A stretch of 5,570 nt of DNA from Deltaproteobacteria bacterium (GCA_019309605.1 JAFDFW010000414.1:1-5570), one strand, 5' to 3'; positions 1 to 5,326 are shown, counted from the first letter of the stretch. Notes: generated from the sequence alone by a model not told the origin. Made by a program: numbers and translations.

Positions 1-556
1 ACACCAATCCCATGCGCAGTGCGTCGTCCGCGCCGTAGCGTCGGCCCGTCAGGAGGATTTCGCTCGCGTTCGACGAGCCAACGGCGCGCGGGAGCAGATA
101 GCTGATCCCCATCTCCGCGCCGGTGAGCCCGTGATGAACACCCGCAAAGCAAAAGCTGGCAGATTCGCTTGCAAGCCGTATGTCTGCGCCAAGCGAAAGG
201 CACAGGCCGCCACCGTAGGCAGCGCCATTGATCGCGCCGATGATGGGCTGCGGAATGCCGCGCATTGCAGGAATGAGTCCCGAGATGTATTGCATCGACC
301 GAATCGCGATCCGAGACATGGGGAGCCCTTCGCAGTTCGGCGGGATTCCCATTTCGTCGAGATTCATTCCCGAGCAAAACGCACCACTCGCTCCGGTCAG
401 GACGACGACGCTACAGTCGTTGTCTTTGTGAAGGGCGTCGAGGGCTCGGTAGAGCTCGGCTGTGAGATCGAACGAGATCGCGTTCCGGGTTTCAGGCTCG
501 TTCAGTGTGAGGAGGCGGATGTGCGGTGCTGCGGTGCTGAGCTCGACGAGTGCCAT
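1..556 (-). CDS. Enoyl-CoA hydratase/isomerase (crotonase) family protein, C-terminus cut by window edge
   Basis: The minus-strand frame from ATG at 556 stays open to the window edge, giving 185 residues with the crotonase fold's landmarks. These are the first oxyanion-hole loop GAFCSGMNLDEM (residues 58-69), the second oxyanion loop NGAAYGGGLCLSLGADIRLA (110-129), and LLPRAVG followed by EILLTGRRYGADDALRMGLV (166-185). Crotonases are usually about 260 residues, so roughly the last 75 are missing. Family members add water to, isomerise or hydrolyse acyl-CoA thioesters in the cytoplasm. Aligned to rat mitochondrial enoyl-CoA hydratase, the Glu144 position is Cys119 and the Glu164 position is Gly139. 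A Glu at 148 lies near the acidic residue of dienoyl-CoA isomerases. Textbook hydratase activity is therefore doubtful; the protein resembles the 'GLTG-acid-MG-S-Y-LPR' crotonase subgroup. There is no clear Shine-Dalgarno before ATG 556, but homology begins right there. It is divergent from the SnoaL-like gene. Confidence 0.93.
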   Translation of the reverse strand, partial: MALVELSTAAPHIRLLTLNEPETRNAISFDLTAELYRALDALHKDNDCSVVVLTGASGAFCSGMNLDEMGIPPNCEGLPMSRIAIRSMQYISGLIPAMRGIPQPIIGAINGAAYGGGLCLSLGADIRLASESASFCFAGVHHGLTGAEMGISYLLPRAVGSSNASEILLTGRRYGADDALRMGLV

Positions 557-567
557 GTAGAGGCTTT

Positions 568-579
568 ACGCGAACGCGT
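568..579. promoter_or_regulatory. Short perfect dyad upstream of the crotonase gene
   Basis: ACGCG-AA-CGCGT is a perfect 12-bp inverted repeat lying 12 to 23 bp upstream of the crotonase start codon, in the divergent intergenic region. A site here could bind a dimeric repressor controlling the minus-strand gene. It is short and made mainly of CG dinucleotides, so chance occurrence in GC-rich DNA is quite possible. Confidence 0.25.
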
Positions 580-600
580 CCCAGCGCGCTACCATCACGC

Positions 601-630
601 TTGTGTTGGGCCCGGCACGCCGACTATTGT
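601..630 (+). promoter_or_regulatory. Possible sigma70-type promoter for the SnoaL-like gene
   Basis: TTGTGT (601-606) and TATTGT (625-630) are separated by 18 bp and match the -35 and -10 consensus at 3/6 and 4/6 positions. The -10-like hexamer ends exactly 7 nt before ATG 638, so a transcript would begin at or next to that codon. The match is weak and not experimentally supported. Confidence 0.3.
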
Positions 631-637
631 GCAGGCG

Positions 638-691
638 ATGAATACCGAGCGCTTCATGCTCGCGTTTCTCACCTACGAGGAGAACGCATGA
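638..691 (+). CDS. Candidate 17-aa leader ORF overlapping the SnoaL-like start (ATGA)
   Basis: ATG 638 opens a 17-codon frame (MNTERFMLAFLTYEENA) whose TGA stop at 689-691 overlaps the ATG of the SnoaL-like gene at 688 in the classic 4-nt ATGA coupling arrangement. The downstream gene's ribosome-binding site, GAGGAG at 677-682, lies inside this frame. A -10-like TATTGT ends 7 nt before ATG 638, which would make the mini-ORF leaderless. It could couple translation, act as a regulatory leader peptide or be chance. The frame is also open upstream to 131, as expected of a shadow frame, so coding evidence is weak. Confidence 0.25.
   Translation: MNTERFMLAFLTYEENA
677..682 (+). promoter_or_regulatory. 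Ribosome-binding site deciding the SnoaL-like start
   Basis: GAGGAG lies 5 nt before ATG 688. It favours 688 over the in-frame ATG at 550, which would add 46 residues with no resemblance to the family. Confidence 0.8.
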
Positions 692-1119
692 CGCTGTCGC
701 TGCAAGAGATCTCCGATCGTTTGGAGATTCAAGATCTGATCCACAACTACTCTGGGATCATCGATCAAAAGAGGTTCGACGACCTTCGGGACGTGTTCAC
801 CGAAGATGCCCACATCGATTACAGCGCGATGGGGGCGCCGGCGGGCGGGCTCGACACGATCATCGCATTTCTGCACCAAGTCATGGGCATGTTTCCCAAC
901 CATCAGCACCTCAATGCCAACGCGCAGATCACCGTGGACGGCGACACGGCCACGGGCCGTGTCATGTGCTTCAATCCCCAGGAGATTTCGATGCCCGACG
1001 GCAAGACCCACATCTTCATGTGCGGCCTTTGGTACGTCGACGAATACAGGCGCACCGACGCTGGCTGGCGCATCAGTCGCCGCGTCGAAGAGAAGAGCTA
1101 CGTCTTCAATATGCCCTAG
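688..1119 (+). CDS. SnoaL-like / NTF2-fold protein (nuclear transport factor 2 family)
   Basis: This 143-residue protein has the layout of the SnoaL_4 type of NTF2-like proteins. It opens with the helix LQEISDRLEIQDLIHNYSGI, then has 'D...RFDDLRDVFTEDAHIDYS', a middle segment NHQHLNANAQITVDGDTATG (71-90), and a last strand region with W127 and paired Arg131-Arg132. The cone-shaped fold hosts dehydratases and isomerases such as scytalone dehydratase and bile-acid 7alpha-dehydratase BaiE, and also non-catalytic proteins. Tyr21, Asp26 and His74 have the same spacing as BaiE Tyr30, Asp35 and His83 as I recall them; the BaiE Asp106 position is not obviously retained. A cytoplasmic enzyme acting on a hydroxylated cyclic substrate is plausible, but the substrate is unknown. 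The start is set by GAGGAG. The gene is divergent from the crotonase and ends 12 bp from the convergent citrate synthase gene. Confidence 0.9.
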   Translation: MTLSLQEISDRLEIQDLIHNYSGIIDQKRFDDLRDVFTEDAHIDYSAMGAPAGGLDTIIAFLHQVMGMFPNHQHLNANAQITVDGDTATGRVMCFNPQEISMPDGKTHIFMCGLWYVDEYRRTDAGWRISRRVEEKSYVFNMP

Positions 1120-1131
1120 GCAGCGGTAGTG

Positions 1132-2361
1132 TCAGGGTGCTGGCGGGCGGCGGCTCTCGCGAGGCTGGTAGTCCCGCTTGGTGGCGCCCGTGTAGATTTG
1201 GCGCGGACGGCCGATGCGGACGTCCGGGTCTTCCATCATCTCTTTCCAGTGCGCGATCCAGCCGGGGATCCGGCCGAGAGCGAAGAGCACCGTGAACATC
1301 TCGGTGGGGATGCCCATCGCGCGGTAGATGATGCCGCTGTAGAAGTCGACGTTTGGGTAGAGCTTGCGTTCAATGAAATACTCGTCGGAGAGCGCAACCT
1401 CTTCGAGCTGCCGCGCGATGTCGAAGAGTTCGTCTTCGATCTTGAGGTATGGCAACAGGTGGTCTGCGTACTTCTTGAGGATCGTCGCGCGCGGGTCGAA
1501 GTTCTTGTAGACACGGTGGCCGAAGCCCATCAGCCTGCGCTCGCGGTTCTTCACGTGCTCCATGAAGGCATTGCAGTCGCCGCCTTCGTCGCGGATCTCC
1601 GTGAGCATGTCGATGACAGCCTGGTTGGCGCCGCCATGCAGCGGTCCCCACAGCGCGGAAATGCCAGCGCTGATTGCCGCGTATAGATTGGCCTGGCTCG
1701 AGCCGACCAGGCGCACGGTGGATGTCGAGCAGTTCTGTTCGTGATCCGCGTGCAGAATCAAGAGCACGTTGAGCGCCTTCACCAGTTCTGGGTCGGGCTC
1801 GTACGTGGGCTCTGCCGGATGCGAGAACAGCATGTGGAGGAAGTTCCCGCAGTAGCCGAGACTGTTTTTCGGATAGGCGACCGGTCGGCCCTGCCTCTTC
1901 TGATAGCTGAACGCCGCAATCGTTCGTAGCTTCGAAAGTAGGCGCGCGATGTGTTCCTGGTTGTGTGAATCCGGTTCGATGCTGTCCGGGTAGTATGCCG
2001 AAAGCGCGCTCACCATGGAGGACAGGATCGCCATTGGATGGGCGTTCGAAGGGAACCCATCAAAGAAGTGACGCATGTCTTCGTGCAACATGCTGTGGTT
2101 CGTGAGTAAGTCCGAAAACTCTTCGAGCTGCGTCGCCGTGGGAAGCTCCCCATAGATGAGCAAGTAGCTCGTCTCGACGAACGACGACTTCTCGGCGAGC
2201 TGCTCGATGGGATATCCGCGGTAGAGCAGGATGCCTTCTTCACCGCTGATGTAGGTGATCTGGCTCGTAGTCGCTCCGGTGTTCATGTAGCCGGAGTCGA
2301 GGGTGATGAGGCCGGTGTCTTTGCGGAGGCTGCGAATGTCGATTCCACGTTCGGCATTCAT
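1132..2361 (-). CDS. gltA: Citrate synthase (type II, hexameric-type GltA)
   Basis: Citrate synthase condenses acetyl-CoA with oxaloacetate to citrate, the entry step of the TCA cycle, in the cytoplasm. From ATG 2361 the product has 409 residues. The signature GFGHRVYKNFDPR (279-291) is present. The catalytic triad is His242 in GPLHGGAN, His282 in GFGHR and Asp339 in NVDFYSG, matching E. coli His264, His305 and Asp362. LHADHEQN (203-210) and the C-terminal RIGRPRQIYTG (382-392) carry oxaloacetate and CoA contacts. The IDIR motif is at residue 7, against about 30 in E. coli (427 aa), so about 23 residues of the N-terminal beta segment are absent. The frame stays open upstream to GTG 2484 (450 aa), but those 41 residues are Pro/Arg-rich and unlike the family's N-terminus. 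I chose ATG 2361 because homology starts there and a promoter-like pair lies just upstream. No Shine-Dalgarno is visible. Confidence 0.97.
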   Translation of the reverse strand: MNAERGIDIRSLRKDTGLITLDSGYMNTGATTSQITYISGEEGILLYRGYPIEQLAEKSSFVETSYLLIYGELPTATQLEEFSDLLTNHSMLHEDMRHFFDGFPSNAHPMAILSSMVSALSAYYPDSIEPDSHNQEHIARLLSKLRTIAAFSYQKRQGRPVAYPKNSLGYCGNFLHMLFSHPAEPTYEPDPELVKALNVLLILHADHEQNCSTSTVRLVGSSQANLYAAISAGISALWGPLHGGANQAVIDMLTEIRDEGGDCNAFMEHVKNRERRLMGFGHRVYKNFDPRATILKKYADHLLPYLKIEDELFDIARQLEEVALSDEYFIERKLYPNVDFYSGIIYRAMGIPTEMFTVLFALGRIPGWIAHWKEMMEDPDVRIGRPRQIYTGATKRDYQPRESRRPPAP

Positions 2362-2374
2362 AAAAGTGACGTTG

Positions 2375-2403
2375 GTTCTACCGTGCCCCGGGCCCTTGGG
2401 CAA
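2375..2403 (-). promoter_or_regulatory. Predicted gltA promoter
   Basis: On the minus strand TTGCCC (2403-2398) and TAGAAC (2380-2375) are 17 bp apart, each matching the sigma70 consensus at 4/6 positions. Transcription would start near 2367, leaving only about 6 nt before ATG 2361. This supports the short gltA start over GTG 2484, because the promoter would lie inside the longer reading frame. Inferred from sequence only. Confidence 0.4.
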
Positions 2404-2406
2404 CGG
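2381..2406. promoter_or_regulatory. Inverted repeat covering the gltA promoter (operator candidate)
   Basis: The arms CCGTGCCC (2381-2388) and GGGCAACGG (2398-2406) are complementary apart from one extra base in the right arm, with a 9-bp spacer. The repeat covers the -35 hexamer and the whole spacer of the predicted gltA promoter, a usual place for a repressor site. GC-rich composition raises the chance of coincidence. Confidence 0.3.
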
Positions 2407-2491
2407 CTCTCGCCGTGGCACCCCACAGTCCGGTATCAGTAAACACGGGTAGTGAGGGCGTACGCCTATCCACGATTCGGACACATGGGCT

Positions 2492-2518
2492 CCCCTGAGC
2501 GCTGTTGCGCCTCAGGGG
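2492..2518. repeat. Strong palindrome between gltA and the surE-like gene
   Basis: The arms CCCCTGAG (2492-2499) and CTCAGGGG (2511-2518) are perfectly complementary. Allowing one bulged C, the stem can extend inward as GCGC/GCGC around a TGTT loop. On the plus strand it is followed by CCTTGTTTCT, a poor U-tract, and nothing upstream on that strand obviously needs terminating. It overlaps the predicted -35 of the surE-like promoter, so an operator is as likely as an RNA hairpin. Confidence 0.5.
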
Positions 2519-2533
2519 CCTTGTTTCTAGTAT
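2505..2533 (+). promoter_or_regulatory. Possible promoter of the surE-like lipoprotein gene
   Basis: TTGCGC (2505-2510) and TAGTAT (2528-2533) are 17 bp apart, matching consensus at 3/6 and 4/6. The -10-like element ends 7 nt before ATG 2541, which would give a leaderless mRNA. No Shine-Dalgarno precedes this ATG, consistent with that reading. Confidence 0.35.
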
Positions 2534-2540
2534 CGCGCAC

Positions 2541-3380
2541 ATGATTCGATCCACCCGCTTCCAGCCGCTCCTCCTTATGACCCTCGGCCTAGTGGTCGCA
2601 ACGCTTGGTTGTGGCAGCGGCGGATCTGCGGGATCCGGCGGTTCCGGAGGTGCCGGCGGCACGAATGGAGGTGTCTTGCGCATTCTCGTCACCAATGACG
2701 ACGGCGTGGGCGCGGAGGGTATCGACGCGATTGTCGAGGCCCTGACTGCCGACCCAAACAACGACGTCACCGTATGCGGCCCCCTAACGGACCAGAGCGG
2801 TACAGGCGACAGGACAGACTGCGCGACCGGGAACGCCACCGACACGACCACGCAGAGCGGCTATCCGGCGACGGCCGTCGATGGCTGCCCCGCAGACGCC
2901 GTCAACTACGCGCTCGATCCGGCGAACGGCCTCTACGCCGCAGACAGTCTTCCTCACGTGGTGATCTCCGGGATCAACGAGGGCCAGAACGTGGGCGAGC
3001 CGGTCGTGGGGATCTCTGGGACGGTGGGTGCTGCCAAAACCGCGGCGCGTGACCACGGCATCCCCGCACTTGCTTCCTCGCAAGGCATCCCAGGGCCAGA
3101 CGGTGAGTATGACTATCCCGCGGGTGTTCAGGCTGTCTTGGCTTGGCTTGCCGAGCACCGGGCTGCGCTTGCGGCGGGTGACGTGACGACCGCCGAGATC
3201 GACAGCATCAATATCCCTAGTTGCGACACAGGCTCGATCCGGGGCGCGCTTGAGATCGGTATCGCCGAGAGCTCCGCCCTCCAACCGCAAGACTGCGAAT
3301 CCACGTTGGAACTGCCTCAGAACGACGTCGAAGCGTTCGTCAACGGCTACACCACGCTAAGTGCAGTTCCCGCGAACTGA
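2541..3380 (+). CDS. SurE-family nucleotidase with lipoprotein signal peptide
   Basis: SurE proteins are metal-dependent 5'/3'-nucleotidases (survival protein E), normally cytoplasmic. Residues 1-23 here form a signal peptide with basic residues, a hydrophobic LLLMTLGLVVATLG core and a lipobox-like TLG before Cys24. A Gly/Ser-rich linker (25-44) follows, then the SurE domain. RILVTNDDG (47-55) supplies metal ligands Asp53 and Asp54, DQSGTG (84-89) supplies Ser86, and SGINEGQN (143-150) supplies Asn146. VDGCPAD (113-119), SGTVGAA (159-165), NIP (224-226) and GYTTLSAVP near the end are also SurE hallmarks. All catalytic positions look intact over about 235 residues, close to usual SurE size. 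Five mature cysteines (79, 94, 116, 228, 252) fit an oxidising periplasmic or surface location. The lipobox is imperfect, with Thr rather than Leu at -3. I chose ATG 2541 because it begins the signal peptide; TTG 2505 would only add 12 residues before it. Confidence 0.92.
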   Translation: MIRSTRFQPLLLMTLGLVVATLGCGSGGSAGSGGSGGAGGTNGGVLRILVTNDDGVGAEGIDAIVEALTADPNNDVTVCGPLTDQSGTGDRTDCATGNATDTTTQSGYPATAVDGCPADAVNYALDPANGLYAADSLPHVVISGINEGQNVGEPVVGISGTVGAAKTAARDHGIPALASSQGIPGPDGEYDYPAGVQAVLAWLAEHRAALAAGDVTTAEIDSINIPSCDTGSIRGALEIGIAESSALQPQDCESTLELPQNDVEAFVNGYTTLSAVPAN

Positions 3381-3469
3381 CCAGGAATTCTCCCGTTTTC
3401 GCCTTCGCCCTCCCGTTGTGCCAATAGCGTGATTGTCGTAACCTCGGCGGATATCCCGGAGAACTTGCA
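3381..3469 (+). promoter_or_regulatory. Intergenic region and RBS before the Cys-rich lipoprotein gene
   Basis: This 89-bp gap holds a clear ribosome-binding site, GGAGAA at 3458-3463, 6 nt before ATG 3470. A TTGTGC hexamer at 3416-3421 could be a -35 element, but the -10 candidate 17 bp downstream (TAACCT, 3439-3444) is poor. CTCCCGTT occurs twice (near 3391 and 3410). I see no terminator hairpin, so co-transcription with the surE-like gene is possible. Confidence 0.45.
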
Positions 3470-4864
3470 ATGAATCGCTTAAATTCCCCGACGCTGCTCG
3501 TGTCGGTGTGCCTGAGCCTCGCGTCACTCGGATGTGGTAGCGGGGATGCTTCCGGCGCTGCTGGCGGCAATCGAGGCACCGCTGGCGCAGGTGGGGCACC
3601 CGGCTCAAGCCTCTTGCCGGGCCTCGGCTTCGTGGCGTCCTCGTTTGGCTTCTACTACCCCGCCGACCCCGAGACGAGCCTCGATGGGTTCAATCTCGAC
3701 GACCGCGTTTCGAGCAGCGATTCGCCCGCGGCGGCTGAGTGCGTCCACGACGACTTCAGCGGGCCCAACGACGAACCGGGTATCGACTACGGATTCCTCG
3801 ACATCATTCGCAACGACGAGATGCGCGAAGATGGGAAGTACGTCTTCGGTGGCTTTCGGGAGGGGCAGATTGTCGACGGAGTGATTAGCGGAGCGACCAA
3901 GAACGGGTCGATGACAATCCTATTGCAGGTCCAGGGCCTCGACGACCCTCAGAACGACGAGGATGTGCGGGTGCAGATCTTCGGCAGCGAGGACTCGCCA
4001 GCACTGGGCACCGATAATTCCGTGCTGTCTGGCGCCACATTAGGCATCCACCCCGACGCTCGGTTTCACAGCGGCGAAGTGTCTGGCGCTGTCGTTGATG
4101 GCGTCCTGATCGCCGGCCCGATCGACCTCCTCTTCCCGGTCGACATCATGATCGTGCGGGACGAGATGCTCATCCATGATAGCTGGCTGAGGATTGAGCT
4201 CGGGGATGGAACGTTCGAAGGAACCGTATCCGGCTACTGGGACGTCGCTAACATCCGCGACGTCATCGGGACGCCCACGACCCAGAACGGCAACGCCGCG
4301 AACTTCACGATCGAGCAGTTCGAGGCAGGCATGGCGGAGTTCGCCGACGGCGACTACGACGCCGACAGCGGTCTGTGCAATTCGTTCAGCATCATGTTCC
4401 GGATCCAGGGGCTGCAGGCCTTCCTTGTGGACTCGGGTGAGCATGGCGGCATGGGAGGAAGCTGTGGCCCCGCCGACGATGGAGGCCAGCCGCCCCTCGA
4501 AGATCAGTGCGTCAACGATGCCGATCAAGCTGCCCTCGACGCGCTCGCGACCGAAGAGCTCAGCGCCGCCGCCGTTCTGGGCATGATCGCAGCGGACTGC
4601 CCCCTCAGCGCATGCACCGGGGAAATAGGCAATGTGCTTGCCGACGGCTCCGAAGCGGCTCGCAACGCGTTGGGCGACTGTATCGCTAGTTGTATGACCG
4701 AGCAGACCGGACTGTCCACCGGTTGCACCGGTTGCTACGGCTCGATTGCAGCTTGCTCGACGGGCTGCTGCCTCGTCCCGTGCGCGGCCGATCCCGGTTC
4801 CGCGGAGTGCGCCGATTGCGCCCTCGAAAACTGCATCGACGTCAACGCCTGTACGGGCCTGTGA
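3470..4864 (+). CDS. Secreted lipoprotein with Cys-rich C-terminal module, function unknown
   Basis: This 464-residue protein begins with a lipoprotein signal peptide whose lipobox-like SLG precedes Cys22, followed by a Gly/Ala-rich linker (23-49). The middle (about 70-325) looks beta-rich, with acidic loops such as LDDPQNDEDVRVQIFG (157-172), a GTFEGTVSGYW strand pair (247-257) and a DGDYDADSG acidic loop (293-301) that could bind calcium. The C-terminal 118 residues hold 15 cysteines (347-461), including CxxC at 419-422 and CC at 433-434, and end in ACTGL. A disulfide-rich exported domain is likely. I recall similar proteins with such tails in myxobacteria, but I cannot name a domain or function. 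The SD is GGAGAA. It lies 89 bp behind the surE-like gene and shares its LGCGSG lipidation site, so the two are probably exported together. Confidence 0.85.
   Translation: MNRLNSPTLLVSVCLSLASLGCGSGDASGAAGGNRGTAGAGGAPGSSLLPGLGFVASSFGFYYPADPETSLDGFNLDDRVSSSDSPAAAECVHDDFSGPNDEPGIDYGFLDIIRNDEMREDGKYVFGGFREGQIVDGVISGATKNGSMTILLQVQGLDDPQNDEDVRVQIFGSEDSPALGTDNSVLSGATLGIHPDARFHSGEVSGAVVDGVLIAGPIDLLFPVDIMIVRDEMLIHDSWLRIELGDGTFEGTVSGYWDVANIRDVIGTPTTQNGNAANFTIEQFEAGMAEFADGDYDADSGLCNSFSIMFRIQGLQAFLVDSGEHGGMGGSCGPADDGGQPPLEDQCVNDADQAALDALATEELSAAAVLGMIAADCPLSACTGEIGNVLADGSEAARNALGDCIASCMTEQTGLSTGCTGCYGSIAACSTGCCLVPCAADPGSAECADCALENCIDVNACTGL
4718..4735 (+). repeat. Perfect 9-bp tandem repeat encoding Thr-Gly-Cys twice
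   Basis: ACCGGTTGC occurs twice head to tail, in frame, giving residues 417-422 (TGCTGC) of the Cys-rich lipoprotein. It creates the spacing between Cys419 and Cys422, so this CxxC may have arisen by slippage duplication. Confidence 0.7.
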
Positions 4865-4989
4865 CAGGCTGCAACTCCGGCGTCGGCAAAGAGACGCTCC
4901 GCGTTTTTGCGAAGCGTGACGCTCAGGTCAATGCGGCGGTCGCAGCTACCACCCGCGTCCACGAGCCCTATGTTAGGCAGTACCGATGA
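4861..4989 (+). CDS. Doubtful 42-aa ORF between the lipoprotein and PCD genes
   Basis: GTG 4861 overlaps the lipoprotein stop codon (GTGA) and opens a 42-codon frame that ends with a TGA at 4987-4989, overlapping the ribosome-binding site of the next gene. The product (MTGCNSGVGKETLRV...) is not recognised and has no signal or membrane segment. The frame is open well upstream inside the lipoprotein gene, as shadow frames in GC-rich DNA often are, and a hairpin sits within it. It may simply be untranslated spacer. Confidence 0.15.
   Translation: MTGCNSGVGKETLRVFAKRDAQVNAAVAATTRVHEPYVRQYR
4894..4917 (+). terminator. Imperfect hairpin after the lipoprotein gene
   Basis: ACGCT-C-CGC, a GTTTTT loop, then GCG-A-AGCGT form an 8-bp stem with one C/A mismatch, starting 30 nt after the lipoprotein stop. 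There is no U-tract on the plus strand. It could act as a Rho-assisted 3' end, stabilise mRNA, or be incidental. GACGCTC is also directly repeated at 4893-4899 and 4918-4924. Confidence 0.3.
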
Positions 4990-4998
4990 GGAGCGACC

Positions 4999-5325
4999 AT
5001 GAGCCTTGTTAACCAAACCTGTGTGCCCTGTAAGGGTGGCGTCCCTCCAATGGAGAAGCCGCGCGCCGACGAGTTGTTGCGTGAGCTCGACGAAGGTTGG
5101 TGCCTGAACCCCGACGGGCACCTCGAACGAACGTACACCTTCTCGAACTTCGTCGACGCGATGGCGTTCGCCAATCGCGTGGGCGACATCGCCGAGGAGC
5201 AGAATCACCACCCCGACCTCTACGTTGCCTGGGGCAAGTGCACCGTCGAGATCTGGACGCACAAGATTCAGGGCCTGACCGAAAGCGATTTCTATTTGGC
5301 CGCCAAGGCCGACCACGCGCTCTGA
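4999..5325 (+). CDS. phhB: 4a-hydroxytetrahydrobiopterin dehydratase (pterin-4a-carbinolamine dehydratase)
   Basis: This enzyme dehydrates 4a-hydroxytetrahydropterin to the quinonoid dihydropterin, recycling the cofactor of aromatic amino acid hydroxylases in the cytoplasm. The product is 108 residues, the normal family size. The active-site signature EEQNHHPDLYV (66-76) contains His70, His71, Pro72 and Asp73, and TH at 87-88 supplies the third catalytic His88, in the usual V-E-I-W-TH context followed by GLTESDF (92-98). The N-terminal CVPCKGGVPPM (8-18) with two cysteines is common in bacterial members. GAGGAG (4988-4993) lies 5 nt before ATG 4999 and fixes the start. No phenylalanine hydroxylase gene is in the window, so its partner is unknown; some family members act independently of PhhA. 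A terminator follows directly, suggesting a short transcript. Confidence 0.96.
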   Translation: MSLVNQTCVPCKGGVPPMEKPRADELLRELDEGWCLNPDGHLERTYTFSNFVDAMAFANRVGDIAEEQNHHPDLYVAWGKCTVEIWTHKIQGLTESDFYLAAKADHAL

Positions 5326-5326
5326 T

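Noticed and set aside
131..637. Long plus-strand open frame antisense to the crotonase gene
   Set aside because: The minus strand encodes an unmistakable crotonase across this span; the plus frame gives an Arg/Ala-rich product without family features. Only its last 17 codons (638-691) are kept as a doubtful leader ORF.
2415..2426. GTGGCACCCCAC near gltA resembling GTGGCACCCCCAC at 5391-5403
   Set aside because: The match is short, differs in length by one base, and one copy is at the start of a reading frame; probably coincidence.
2614..2670. Repetitive GGATC/GGCGG-like sequence in the surE-like gene
   Set aside because: Explained by codons for the Gly/Ser-rich linker after the lipidated cysteine, not a separate repeat element.
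2378..2851. 157-codon minus-strand open frame opposite the surE-like gene
   Set aside because: Pro/Arg-rich composition, antisense to a clear SurE domain, and no citrate synthase N-terminus in it, so it does not rescue the missing GltA segment.
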